NCBI RefSeq assembly: GCF_014235875.1
Contig: NZ_JACJUK010000001.1
Span: forward strand, 558,001 to 622,000
Direction of reading: 5' to 3'
DNA from: Croceivirga lutea
Lineage (GTDB): Bacteria > Bacteroidota > Bacteroidia > Flavobacteriales > Flavobacteriaceae
DNA: 64,000 nt
The notes under the pieces were generated by a model. That model saw only the letters and a program-made list of their open reading frames with translations. It was not told the origin of the DNA and searched no databases. The stretch's first letter is position 1. Every line of letters starts with the position of its first letter. Made by a program: the position numbers and the translations under genes. Below are positions 33,668-42,663 of the stretch, piece by piece.

Positions 33668-34708
33668 TTACTTTATGTATTCTATCTTTTTAGCTTCTGT
33701 CTTAGATTCTTCCTGTAAAAAGCCCTGAGATTCCATCCAATCATCGCTATAAATTTTACTCATGTAGCGAGAGCCGTGGTCAGGAAAAATTATAACAACG
33801 TTACTATCTGCTGCAAATTCGCCTTCTAAATTGTATTGAAGTGTTGCCTGCATTGCCGCCCCACTAGTATAACCCACAAACAAGCCTTCAGAATGAGCAA
33901 TTTTACGAGCCATATGGGCACTTTCTGCATCTGTAACTTTAATATAACGGTCAATAACGTTAAAATCTGTGGCAGCTGGAATTAGATTTTTACCCAAACC
34001 TTCAATTCTATAAGGGTAAATTTCTTCCTCATCAACCTCACCAGTTTCATGGTACTTTTTCAATATTGAACCATAAGCGTCTACTGCCAATATTTTAATT
34101 TCTGGATTTTGTTCTTTTAAGAAACGAGCTGTACCAGAGATAGTTCCACCTGTGCCACTACATGCCACTAAATGGGTTATTTTTCCGGAAGTTTGATTCC
34201 AAATTTCTGGACCAGTAGTTTTATAATGTGCCTCAATATTTAAGGCATTAAAATACTGGTTTATGTAAATGGAATTTGGTGTTTCTTGGTGAATTCTTTT
34301 GGCTACTTCATAATATGAACGCGGGTCATCTGCACTAACGTGAGCTGGACAAACGTAAACCTCTGCTCCCATAGAACGAAGCATGTCTATTTTATCAGGA
34401 GATGATTTTGAGCTTACCGCTAAAATACAACTGTAACCTTTAACCATACAAGCCATTGCAATACTAAAGCCGGTGTTACCAGAGGTTGTTTCAACAACAG
34501 TACTTCCTGGTTTTAGAATGCCTTTTGCTTCGGCTTGTTCAATTATGAATTTTGCTATTCTATCCTTTGCTGAATGTCCTGGATTAAAGGCTTCAACTTT
34601 TGCATAAAAGTTACCGCTAAGGTTATCTGCAATTCGGTTTAATTTAATTAGGGGAGTTTCACCAACTAATTCTAAGATATTGTTGTAAGCCTTTATCTTA
34701 TTTTCCAT
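33668..34708 (-). CDS. cysteine-synthase/CBS-fold PLP enzyme, candidate cysteate synthase
   Basis: A 346-residue fold-type II PLP enzyme. It has '[16 protein letters not shown]', the Schiff-base Lys in '[10 protein letters not shown]' (K48), the substrate loop '[20 protein letters not shown]' and the glycine loop '[16 protein letters not shown]'. The C-terminal '[20 protein letters not shown]' resembles cystathionine beta-synthase catalytic cores. Members make cysteine, cystathionine or, from O-phosphoserine and sulfite, cysteate. Placement next to the SPT-like gene suggests cysteate synthase for sulfonolipids, but cysteine synthase or CBS is the alternative. I start at ATG 34708 ([10 protein letters not shown]); the in-frame start at 34756 adds non-conserved residues and overlaps the -7 candidate. 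Confidence 0.82.
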   Translation of the reverse strand: MENKIKAYNNILELVGETPLIKLNRIADNLSGNFYAKVEAFNPGHSAKDRIAKFIIEQAEAKGILKPGSTVVETTSGNTGFSIAMACMVKGYSCILAVSSKSSPDKIDMLRSMGAEVYVCPAHVSADDPRSYYEVAKRIHQETPNSIYINQYFNALNIEAHYKTTGPEIWNQTSGKITHLVACSGTGGTISGTARFLKEQNPEIKILAVDAYGSILKKYHETGEVDEEEIYPYRIEGLGKNLIPAATDFNVIDRYIKVTDAESAHMARKIAHSEGLFVGYTSGAAMQATLQYNLEGEFAADSNVVIIFPDHGSRYMSKIYSDDWMESQGFLQEESKTEAKKIEYIK

Positions 34709-34753
34709 AGTTAAGTTTTGTTTAGAGCGTTGAAAAAACGCCATAACGCAAGG

Positions 34754-34761
34754 CAAAAATA
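34754..34761 (-). promoter_or_regulatory. candidate -7 element TATTTTTG of the cysteine-synthase-like gene
   Basis: TAnnTTTG match 45 bp before ATG 34708, in the short gap after the oligopeptidase stop. No TTG at the normal -33 distance. If used, the TTG/ATG start at 34756 is excluded. Confidence 0.4.
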
Positions 34762-34768
34762 GTATAAA

Positions 34769-36901
34769 TTATTGAGTATGAATCTTTCCTTCTAAATCTA
34801 ATATAAAACTAAATTCTTTTGCGGTTTCTTTAAGTGCTTCAAAGCGACCCGAGGCACCACCATGGCCAGCATCCATATTGGTATCTAAAAACAATAAATT
34901 TTTATCTGTTTTGTGAGCTCTCAATTTAGCTACCCATTTAGCAGGTTCCCAATATTGTACTTGACTATCATGCAATCCTGTGGAAACATAGATGTTTGGA
35001 TATTCTTTAGCCTCAACATTATCATATGGAGAATAACTTTTTATGTAATCATAAAATTCTTTCTCATTGGGATTTCCCCATTCATCATATTCTCCAGTGG
35101 TTAATGGTATAGTATCATCTAACATGGTAGTTACCACATCTACAAAGGGTACAGCTGCGATTACACCGTTATATAATTCTGGATTCATGTTCACAATAGC
35201 TCCCATTAATAAACCGCCCGCAGAACCTCCCATGGCATATAAGTGTTCTGGGCTTGTGTATTTTTTTGATATTAAATGTTTAGAAACATCAATAAAGTCT
35301 GTAAATGTATTTTTCTTATTTAGTAGTTTACCATCTTCATACCAAGGTCTACCCAAATACTCACCTCCTCTTACATGTGCAATAGCGTAAATGAATCCCC
35401 TATTCAATAGACTTAAGCGCACCGTTGAAAAATACGGGTCCATTGTAGAACCATAGGAACCATAAGCATACTGCAATAATGGACTTGTACCATCTCTTGG
35501 AGTATCTTTATGATAAACAATTGAAACGGGCACTTTTTTTCCATCTCTAGCAGTGCCCCAAATACGCTCAGATTTGTAATTCTCTTTAGTAAACTCACCT
35601 AAAACCTCTTGCTCTTTTAATATGGTTTTCTCCTTGGTATCCATATTAAATTCTATTATGGAGTAAGGAGAAGTCATGGCGTTGTAAAAGTATCTGAGTT
35701 TATTGGTTTCAAAATCAAGATTGGTTGTTGGCCCCATGACGTAGGTTTCACTATCAATTGGTAAATAATAAGAATTAGAGCCATCCCAACGAATAACTTT
35801 CATTTTATTTAAACCATTCTCTCTTTCTGAGAGTACATACCAGTCTTTAAAAATCTCAATGTCTTCTAAGAGTACATCATCTCTATGTGGAATAAATTCT
35901 TCCCAATTATCCATAGCGGTTAGATTCTCTCCTGTTTTCATCAATTTAAAATTGGTAGCGCCATCTTTATTTGTTAGGATGTAAAAACTATCATTAAAAT
36001 GAGATATGGAATATTCTAAACCTCTAGTTCTTGGAGAGAAGACCTTAAATTCTTGATTAGGCGTATTGGCAGGTAAAATTCTGTATTCAGTTGTCATAGT
36101 ACTAGCCGAACCAATAACTAAATACTTTTTTGATTTTGTTTTATAAATAAATGTGGTAAAAGTTTCATCTTTTTCTTCAAAAACTAAAACGTCTTCTTCA
36201 ACAGGGGTACCAATAACATGTTTAAAGATTTTATCTGATCGTAAAGTAACAGGGTCTTTTTTGGTATAAAACAAGGTTTTGTTGTCTTCAGCCCAAACTG
36301 AACTACCTGTTGTGTTTTCTATTTTGTCCTCAAGAATTTCGTTGGTTTCTAAATTTTTGAATTGAATGTAATATTGTCTTCTAGAAACAGTATCTAAACC
36401 AAAAGCTGCCCATGTATTGTCTGGACTTATAGAAATACCTCTAAGGTTAAAAAAATCATGCCCTTTAGCTAATTCATTACAATTAAAAAGTAACTCGGCG
36501 GAATTCTCTAATTTTTCTTTTTTACGTTCATAAATTGGATATTCCATTCCCTTTTCATAACGCGTTAAATAGTAATATCCGTTTAATTTATAGGGTACTG
36601 AGGTATCATCTTCCTTTATTCTAGACCGCATTTCTGAATATAATGCTTCTTGAAAATCTTTAGTATGTGCCGTAAGTGTTTCGTAATATTCGTTTTCTGC
36701 GTTTAAATAGTCGATAACTTCTTGGTCTTCTCTTTGGTTTAACCAATAGTAATTATCTATACGCGTATCACCATGCTTAACCAGTTCTTTAGGATTTTTT
36801 TTAGCAATAGGTGGTTGAACTTTCATAGGCGTTTTTTTGCAAGAGGATGCAAAAATAAGACAGTTTACGAGAATACATTTTAAAAGTGAAGTAGTGTTCA
36901 T
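34769..36901 (-). CDS. S9A family oligopeptidase B-like lipoprotein
   Basis: A 710-residue prolyl oligopeptidase family enzyme of the oligopeptidase B type. A lipobox (ASSCKK, Cys about 21) suggests a lipoprotein rather than the usual cytosolic form. An N-terminal beta-propeller ('KLNGYYYLTRYEKGMEYPIYERKK') precedes the catalytic domain: 'LLQYAYGSYGSTMDPYFS', nucleophile in 'AMGGSAGGLLMGA', Asp in 'STGLHDSQVQYWEP' and His in 'DAGHGGASGRF'. Cleavage after basic residues in small peptides is the family activity. It lies upstream of, and co-directional with, the cysteine-synthase-like gene (60 bp to its ATG 34708). Confidence 0.9.
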   Translation of the reverse strand: MNTTSLLKCILVNCLIFASSCKKTPMKVQPPIAKKNPKELVKHGDTRIDNYYWLNQREDQEVIDYLNAENEYYETLTAHTKDFQEALYSEMRSRIKEDDTSVPYKLNGYYYLTRYEKGMEYPIYERKKEKLENSAELLFNCNELAKGHDFFNLRGISISPDNTWAAFGLDTVSRRQYYIQFKNLETNEILEDKIENTTGSSVWAEDNKTLFYTKKDPVTLRSDKIFKHVIGTPVEEDVLVFEEKDETFTTFIYKTKSKKYLVIGSASTMTTEYRILPANTPNQEFKVFSPRTRGLEYSISHFNDSFYILTNKDGATNFKLMKTGENLTAMDNWEEFIPHRDDVLLEDIEIFKDWYVLSERENGLNKMKVIRWDGSNSYYLPIDSETYVMGPTTNLDFETNKLRYFYNAMTSPYSIIEFNMDTKEKTILKEQEVLGEFTKENYKSERIWGTARDGKKVPVSIVYHKDTPRDGTSPLLQYAYGSYGSTMDPYFSTVRLSLLNRGFIYAIAHVRGGEYLGRPWYEDGKLLNKKNTFTDFIDVSKHLISKKYTSPEHLYAMGGSAGGLLMGAIVNMNPELYNGVIAAVPFVDVVTTMLDDTIPLTTGEYDEWGNPNEKEFYDYIKSYSPYDNVEAKEYPNIYVSTGLHDSQVQYWEPAKWVAKLRAHKTDKNLLFLDTNMDAGHGGASGRFEALKETAKEFSFILDLEGKIHTQ

Positions 36902-36906
36902 AATAA

Positions 36907-36935
36907 TTGATTATGAATGCAATGTAGTATTTTTG
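36907..36935 (+). promoter_or_regulatory. promoter of ybaB-like gene
   Basis: TTG (36907-36909), 18-bp spacer, TATTTTTG (36928-36935). Predicted start near 36942, about 13 nt before ATG 36955. Confidence 0.6.
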
Positions 36936-36954
36936 AATTTTAAAATTGAAGCAT

Positions 36955-37281
36955 ATGTTTGGAGACCTAATGGGAATGATGGGTAAACTTAAAGAAACTC
37001 AAAAAAAAGTAGAAGCCACCAAAGAACGTTTAAAAACGGTTACTGTTGAAGAAAAATCCAATGATGATAAAATCAAAGTAACCTTAACTGCAAATAGAGA
37101 AATAAAATCGATACATATTTCTGATGAGCTTTTAAGTGATAAAGAACAACTAGAAGACTATTTAATTTTAACACTGAATAAAGCTATCGACAAAGCCACT
37201 AAAATACAAGAAGCAGAATTAGCTGCAGTTGCCAAAGATGGTATGCCCAATATTCCGGGAATGGATGCGTTTATGAAATAG
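36955..37281 (+). CDS. YbaB/EbfC family nucleoid-associated protein
   Basis: A 108-residue protein of the YbaB/EbfC family: '[32 protein letters not shown]' (Met-rich start, dimerising helix), central strands '[22 protein letters not shown]', and the final '[12 protein letters not shown]'. It binds DNA as a dimer. The ATG at 36955 gives the family N-terminus; a TTG at 36946 would add three residues and lie almost on the predicted transcript start. It is 21 bp from the downstream thioredoxin-like gene, likely one operon. Confidence 0.9.
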   Translation: MFGDLMGMMGKLKETQKKVEATKERLKTVTVEEKSNDDKIKVTLTANREIKSIHISDELLSDKEQLEDYLILTLNKAIDKATKIQEAELAAVAKDGMPNIPGMDAFMK

Positions 37282-37302
37282 TAGAACATAAAAACTTTAT
37301 TT

Positions 37303-37746
37303 ATGAAACTAGTTGTTTTAATCATAAGTCTATTTGTTTTAGTACCAGTAACGGATACTGAAAAATCTTTAGATTGGCATACAGATTTGGAAAAAGCCAA
37401 AAAGATAGCCGGTTCTGAAAAAAAGAATATTTTGGTATATTTTACGGGTAGCGATTGGTGTGGACCTTGTATTCAATTAAAGAAAGATTTATTTGAAACT
37501 TCCGAATTTCAGGAGCTATCTAGTGAATATGTTTTAGTCTATATTGATATTCCTCGTAACAAAGATTTAGTTTCTAAAAACCAAATGGAACATAACAAAG
37601 CTGTTTTTTCTAAACTAAATAAAAAAGGTGTTTTTCCACTGTTTGTTGCCTTAGACAGAAAAGGGAATGTTTTAGATGAATATTCTGGTTATAGTATGAA
37701 TGGTGAAATTGGTTATCATCTAGACTTTCTTAAAAGAAATCAATAA
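37303..37746 (+). CDS. thioredoxin-family protein, exported
   Basis: A 147-residue protein with a short N-terminal signal (MKLVVLIISLFVLVPV) and a thioredoxin fold of the Thioredoxin_7/DUF255-like type: 'NILVYFTGSDWCGPCIQLKKDLFET' gives the redox motif CGPC, and 'FPLFVALDRKGNVLDEYSGY' the cis-Pro strand. Probably a periplasmic disulfide reductant or chaperone with an unknown partner. It is followed immediately by a bidirectional terminator. Confidence 0.85.
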   Translation: MKLVVLIISLFVLVPVTDTEKSLDWHTDLEKAKKIAGSEKKNILVYFTGSDWCGPCIQLKKDLFETSEFQELSSEYVLVYIDIPRNKDLVSKNQMEHNKAVFSKLNKKGVFPLFVALDRKGNVLDEYSGYSMNGEIGYHLDFLKRNQ

Positions 37747-37780
37747 AAAAAAGCCTTGAGACAACTCAGGGCTTTTTTTT
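37747..37780. terminator. bidirectional Rho-independent terminator
   Basis: Arms AAAGCCTTGAG (37750-37760) and CTCAGGGCTTT (37765-37775), one wobble, 4-nt loop. T runs occur on both strands, serving the thioredoxin-like and OmpA genes. Confidence 0.85.
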
Positions 37781-37796
37781 ATTTGAAAGCGTTCTT

Positions 37797-38897
37797 TTAG
37801 TTATTAATTAAACGGAACTCAGTTCTTCTATTAGAAGCGTGCTCTCTTTCTGTACAAGAAACACCATCAGCACATCTGTTCTTTAATCTACGCTCACCAT
37901 AACCATTAGCTACTAATAAGCTTGAGTTTACACCTTTAGTGATTAAGTAATCAGCAACAGCTTTAGCTCTTCTTTCAGATAAACTTTGGTTAGAAGTTGA
38001 AGTACCTCTAGAATCTGTATGAGAAGCAATTTCTAATTTTACACCAGGATTTTTTTCTAAAACTGGCATTAATCTGCTATCGATTATACTCTTAGCCTCA
38101 GAAGTTAATGAAGCGCTACCTAAATTCCAGTTAATTGGTAAAGCTTGGTACTCAACTAAAGCACACTCTACTTCTTTCCAAGAAGTTAAACCACCCTTAG
38201 ATTTAAGAACTTCTTTAGTTACCGTTTTAGTAACAGCAGGTATAGTTTCTTTAATTGATTTTGCAGGCTGATCAATTACGGTTTTTGTAATTGTTTGGTA
38301 TTCTGCAGGTATAACTTCTTCAACAACCTTAGCAGGCTCTAACATAACTCTCTTGGTGTATGTTGAATTTTTAGCTGTACCAGCAATAGTTTCTACAGAA
38401 GCAGCAGAAGCTAAAACTTCAGTACTTACCGTTGTGAATTCTGCAGGATACCCTTTATAACACCAGTATCTACAATCATCTGGATTACCAGAAGCACAAT
38501 CAGGAGCTGGTGAACCAAGTTCCCATTGAGCATATGCTGGCTTAATTTCAATAGTTTCTGAACTTCTTTTAAAAGTAGCTGGAACAACTCTTAAAGATTC
38601 AGCAGCTGCTCTAGAAACATAAGATACAGTTTCTGTACCCCATTTTGCAGGTATAACTTTTAATACCTTACTTTCTTCTTTTACTAGTACTCTTTCTGTA
38701 ACTGTTTTGTATGTTGCAGGTACTACCTTTAAAACATCGTAAGCTGGTTTTACTGTTACAGAAACACTTTGATTTTCATAAACATCTGGAGTAGTACAAC
38801 GTACATAACATTTTCCAGGTTCTGGATTCGATGGCAAATCTTGTGCCCAAATAGTTGCAGTCGCTAAAAAAGCGGCAAAAAATAAACTTTTTTTCAT
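37797..38897 (-). CDS. OmpA family protein with degenerate PA-repeat region
   Basis: A 366-residue outer-membrane-associated protein. The signal peptide ends near IWAQ. The last 110 residues are an OmpA-like peptidoglycan-binding domain ('VKLEIASHTDSRGTSTSNQSLSERRAKAVADYLITKGV', 'VANGYGERRLKNRC'). Between lies an unusual Thr/Val-rich region with six degenerate units of the form V/I-P-A-x-aromatic-x-T-V-x-x-V-L (PATYKTVTERVL, PAKWGTETVSYV, PATFKRSSETIEI, PAEFTTVSTEVL, PAEYQTITKTVI, PAVTKTVTKEVL), interrupted by a four-Cys insert (DCASGNPDDCRYWCYKG plus an early CYVRC). No N-terminal beta-barrel is evident, so it is probably a periplasmic or surface linker. Confidence 0.88.
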   Translation of the reverse strand: MKKSLFFAAFLATATIWAQDLPSNPEPGKCYVRCTTPDVYENQSVSVTVKPAYDVLKVVPATYKTVTERVLVKEESKVLKVIPAKWGTETVSYVSRAAAESLRVVPATFKRSSETIEIKPAYAQWELGSPAPDCASGNPDDCRYWCYKGYPAEFTTVSTEVLASAASVETIAGTAKNSTYTKRVMLEPAKVVEEVIPAEYQTITKTVIDQPAKSIKETIPAVTKTVTKEVLKSKGGLTSWKEVECALVEYQALPINWNLGSASLTSEAKSIIDSRLMPVLEKNPGVKLEIASHTDSRGTSTSNQSLSERRAKAVADYLITKGVNSSLLVANGYGERRLKNRCADGVSCTEREHASNRRTEFRLINN

Positions 38898-39170
38898 TTT
38901 TATAGTCTTAGTTAATTATTTACAAGAGTGTTATCACTTCTTACAAAAACTTAGAAACGTCATTTTTAAAAAAGTCACAATAAAATTTTAAGGGTGACAA
39001 ATTTCTCTTAAATCTCTAATTTAAACTGCTGTGTTAAAGCATTTTAATTTTTTCACTTAAACCTAAGTTTTGTTAAAAGGGCGTGCAATGTATCCTATTT
39101 TATTAAAAAAAACTAAAAAAAAAGTTAAAAATATTGTTATGTTACTGTTTTACAATTGGTTGAACCTCTA
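38898..39170. other. AT-rich intergenic region
   Basis: 273 bp between the threonine aldolase and OmpA genes, both minus. It should contain the OmpA promoter; I found no clear TAnnTTTG/TTG pair, no hairpin terminator for the aldolase, and no convincing small ORF. Confidence 0.5.
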
Positions 39171-40193
39171 TTAGATGGAGTTTAGAACCTGTAAAAATAC
39201 TTTATGCATTTCTTGAGTATAGTCTAAATGTGTAACTAAGCGCAATTTACCCTGTCCCATTCCTATCAGAGAAATTGCATGCTTTTCAAGAATATTCATA
39301 AATTTCTCTTGGGTGATTTTACTTTCATCGAGCTCAAAAATGATAATATTTGTTTCAATGGGCTCCACCTTTTTTATAAAATTGAGTTTGGTAAGGGTTT
39401 TACCAATCTCTTCTGCCTTAGCGTGGTCTTCCGCTAAGCGTTCAATGTTATTTTCTAATGCAAATAAACCTGCTGCAGCTAAGTATCCTGCCTGTCGCAT
39501 TCCTCCACCTAAAATTTTTCGTACTCTAATCGCCTCTTTAATATGAGTTTGGGTACCCACTAAAACAGAACCTACAGGACAACCCAAGCCTTTACTTAAA
39601 CAAACACTAATAGTATCAAATAACTCACCATACTGCTTGGGATTCTCTCCCTTTCTTACAAGTGCATTCCAAAGTCTAGCACCATCTAAATGGTAAGCTA
39701 GATTATGTTTGCTACAAACTGCTTTTATTTTTTTTAATTCTTCAAAATCCCAACAAGCACCACCGCCTTTATTAGTGGTATTTTCGATACAAACTAAACT
39801 TGTCAATGGGCTATGATAAAAATCTGGCGGATTAATAGCGGCTTCAACTTGTTCGGCAGTCATCATTCCCCTATGACCATCTACCAATCTACAAGAAACA
39901 CCGCTATTAAAACTAACTCCCCCACCCTCGTAATTAAAAACATGGGCGTATTTATCACATATAAGTTGTTCTCCTGGATTGGTATGAAGTTTTATAGCCG
40001 TCTGATTCACCATACTACCGCTAGGAAAAAACAAAGCCGCCTCCATACCAAAAAGTGATGCCACCTTTTCTTCTAATGCGTTTACAGTGGGGTCTTTTTT
40101 AAAAACGTCATCACCCACCTCTGCAGAAAACATTGCGCTTAACATTTCTGATGACGGTTTTGTAACCGTATCACTAATAAGATTTATTTCCAT
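39171..40193 (-). CDS. ltaE: low-specificity L-threonine aldolase
   Basis: A 340-residue fold-type I PLP enzyme. It opens with 'INLISDTVTKPSSEMLSAMFSAEVGDDVFKKDPTVNALEEKVASLFG', and shows 'FFPSGSMVNQTAI', 'CIENTTNKGGG', 'AYHLDGARLWNALV' (PLP Asp) and the Schiff-base Lys in 'VCLSKGLGCPVGSVLVG'. It cleaves L-threonine/allo-threonine to glycine and acetaldehyde. It begins 4 bp after the zinc protease gene on the same strand, so it is co-transcribed despite the unrelated function. Confidence 0.93.
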   Translation of the reverse strand: MEINLISDTVTKPSSEMLSAMFSAEVGDDVFKKDPTVNALEEKVASLFGMEAALFFPSGSMVNQTAIKLHTNPGEQLICDKYAHVFNYEGGGVSFNSGVSCRLVDGHRGMMTAEQVEAAINPPDFYHSPLTSLVCIENTTNKGGGACWDFEELKKIKAVCSKHNLAYHLDGARLWNALVRKGENPKQYGELFDTISVCLSKGLGCPVGSVLVGTQTHIKEAIRVRKILGGGMRQAGYLAAAGLFALENNIERLAEDHAKAEEIGKTLTKLNFIKKVEPIETNIIIFELDESKITQEKFMNILEKHAISLIGMGQGKLRLVTHLDYTQEMHKVFLQVLNSI

Positions 40194-40197
40194 AGCA

Positions 40198-42579
40198 TTA
40201 ATTCATACAGTCCATTCCAATTGGTGAGCCATCTGGAATTTTTGGTGCACTATTTTCTACTTTATATTTTGAAGGGTCTTCGAAAAACTTGGTAAGTGCA
40301 ACATTATAAAGTTTATTGGTATTACTAGATTGTATTTGTTGTAGACTTTCTAATACAATAGCTTTAACCTGTGGATAAACTTCATCTGATGCCACTAAAT
40401 TCATTAAGTGCTGAAGCACTTGCCAATCAATTACATCTTTTAAACCTTTATGGTACGTTGAATTTACATTTTCTTCAAGAGTTACTTCTAGTAGTTGCTT
40501 TATAACATCTTCTAAACCTAATTGCCCCTTATCTATAGACTTTTGTTGTATAAGCCTATTTGCCCGTTCTGGGTGAAGTAATAAGCCTAAAGTTGTTGCA
40601 GCTGCTGTCTCAGCGGCCCCAAACGGGTCAAAAGAAACACCCATTTTGCTTTTAAAAGACTCCCTAGACCTAGAAAAACCAATGGCCCGTGGTGGAAACA
40701 ATTCTAGTTTATCTTCTGGAATAGCTAGAACTTTAGGGTCTAGCGTTTTGAGCACTTGCTTTAATGCATTTTCTTGAGAGAGCCTGGTTACACTCTTAAC
40801 AGCGAACTGCCCATCACCTTTTACTTTATAATTGTAATCTTGTCCACCCACAACTTTAGTCGCAGCTTCAACTTGATAACGGTGAAGAAAATAAAGCGGC
40901 ACAAAGACATCTTCTAATGTAGAATATGCCTCACCATTTCTGATATTATCTTCTGAGAAATTAGCAATTGCCGTTGCTCTAACTTTTAAAATATCTTCTA
41001 ACTCTTGAGCTGCACTATTTCCATTATCCCACAAATGAGCTAGTGCATGAGCACTGCCTTTTGGTCTTGCATCTTGGTCAGAAAGATATCGTAAGCCTTT
41101 ATCTTGCGCATTTTTAAGTATTGTATTTAGTGCTTCATTTTCATTGGTACCTTTTGGAAAATCTGAATAAGCGTAAGCAACTGTTACCTTATCCCACTCA
41201 CCAATACCAGAATCATAAGCATTAGAAAAATCAATTTTATTCCCTTTTACTTCAAATTGCGGATGAGGATAATCCATTACAGATGCCCTATTATTGGTAC
41301 TTGCAGCAAAATTGTGAGCAAAACCTAAGGTGTGCCCTATTTCATGAGCTGAAAGTTGACGAATTCTTGCTATAGCAAGATCTAGCATTGGCTTATTGTT
41401 TTTATCGTCATCTTTAAAAGGTTCGTTCATTAATGCTTGTGCAATTAAAAAATCTTGACGTATACGTAAGCTACCTAAACTCACATGCCCTTTAATTATT
41501 TCTCCTGTTCTTGGGTCTCTTACACTAGCACCGTAGCTCCATCCTCTTGTAGATCTATGCACCCATTGTATTACATTAAATCTTACATCCATAGGGTCAG
41601 CGTCATCTGGCAATATTTTAACCTGAAAAGCATCTTTGTAACCAATGGCCTCAAAAGCTTGATTCCACCAGCTTCCACCTTCTAGTAACGCTGAACGTAC
41701 AGGTTCTGGAGTACCATTATCTAAATAATAAATAATTGGTTCAACGGCTTCACTAACTTCTGCGTTAGGATTTTTCTTTTCTAAGCGATGTCTTGGAATA
41801 TATTTTTTTAGAATATGGTCTTCAACAGGGGTTGCATAATCATAATAAGAAAAAGGATAACTCCCCGAACGTGGGTCAAACTTTCGTTTTTCAAAACCAG
41901 CTTCAGGCAAGGCAATAAAAGAATGATGCTGAGCAACAGTTACTAAACTAGGGTCAGGTACAACAGAACGTATAAAACTACCTTTTGGCTCACCCTTAAA
42001 CGTTAAGGTAACGTCAAACTCAATATTTTTTGGAAAAGCTTTTGTTCGTTCAAAAGCAAATGCACTTTTAGTTTTATCTAATGCGTAATTACCCTGATCT
42101 GTACGTTTTAGACGTTGAGAAACTCCGTGAGCATCTCGCATTAAAAAATCAGTAATATCAATTAAATAGCTCCCTCTAGATTCTTCGGTTATCGTAAAAC
42201 CTTGTAAAACAGATTTTGCAAAAGCCTGTTCAACTGATTTTCGTTCCAACTCATTAGAAGTTAATGCTCTAAATTTTAAATTTGGCTGTACAAGTAATAA
42301 TTTATTACCGGCTTTTTTAAATAAAACAACCTGCTCATTTCCAAGCTGTCCCCTATCTAAACCAATATCATTGCTACCTATTCCGCTACTTAGAGAGTAT
42401 ACGTATAAAAACTCTTTGTCTAAATCATCTACTTGCAAAAACAATTTGTCTTTGGCATCATCATAATAAAAATCAAAATAACCCGTAAACTTTTGAAAGT
42501 CTTTGGTGGATTCAAAATTCTGAGCAGGTGCCCATAAAACTAAAAATAGTGCAACTAGGGAGAGTAGTATTCTTTTCAT
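40198..42579 (-). CDS. zinc-dependent metalloprotease (DUF5117/DUF4953 type)
   Basis: A 793-residue secreted protease. I start at ATG 42579 (MKRILLSLVALFLVLWAPAQ, a clear signal peptide); the in-frame codon at 42630 runs into the prfB promoter region. The N-terminal DUF5117-like part ('FQKFTGYFDFYYDDAKDKLFLQVDDLDKEFLYVYSLSSGIG') is followed by the catalytic DUF4953-type domain with extended zinc motif SAHEIGHTLGFAHNFAAS (HExxHxxGxxH) and the downstream Met-turn candidate 'ASVMDYPHPQ'. These metzincin-like enzymes are common in Bacteroidota, anchored or secreted; the substrate is unknown. Confidence 0.9.
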   Translation of the reverse strand: MKRILLSLVALFLVLWAPAQNFESTKDFQKFTGYFDFYYDDAKDKLFLQVDDLDKEFLYVYSLSSGIGSNDIGLDRGQLGNEQVVLFKKAGNKLLLVQPNLKFRALTSNELERKSVEQAFAKSVLQGFTITEESRGSYLIDITDFLMRDAHGVSQRLKRTDQGNYALDKTKSAFAFERTKAFPKNIEFDVTLTFKGEPKGSFIRSVVPDPSLVTVAQHHSFIALPEAGFEKRKFDPRSGSYPFSYYDYATPVEDHILKKYIPRHRLEKKNPNAEVSEAVEPIIYYLDNGTPEPVRSALLEGGSWWNQAFEAIGYKDAFQVKILPDDADPMDVRFNVIQWVHRSTRGWSYGASVRDPRTGEIIKGHVSLGSLRIRQDFLIAQALMNEPFKDDDKNNKPMLDLAIARIRQLSAHEIGHTLGFAHNFAASTNNRASVMDYPHPQFEVKGNKIDFSNAYDSGIGEWDKVTVAYAYSDFPKGTNENEALNTILKNAQDKGLRYLSDQDARPKGSAHALAHLWDNGNSAAQELEDILKVRATAIANFSEDNIRNGEAYSTLEDVFVPLYFLHRYQVEAATKVVGGQDYNYKVKGDGQFAVKSVTRLSQENALKQVLKTLDPKVLAIPEDKLELFPPRAIGFSRSRESFKSKMGVSFDPFGAAETAAATTLGLLLHPERANRLIQQKSIDKGQLGLEDVIKQLLEVTLEENVNSTYHKGLKDVIDWQVLQHLMNLVASDEVYPQVKAIVLESLQQIQSSNTNKLYNVALTKFFEDPSKYKVENSAPKIPDGSPIGMDCMN

Positions 42580-42618
42580 AATGAGAAAAATTTGATTTCT
42601 AAAAATAGAGAAAATACG

Positions 42619-42648
42619 TTGCGCTACCATGCTTTAATAGTATTTTTG
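42619..42648 (+). promoter_or_regulatory. consensus promoter of prfB
   Basis: TTG (42619-42621), 19-bp spacer, TATTTTTG (42641-42648), a full Bacteroidota match. Predicted start near 42655, about 9 nt before ATG 42664. Confidence 0.75.
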
Positions 42649-42663
42649 CGCGAAACTTATTTT

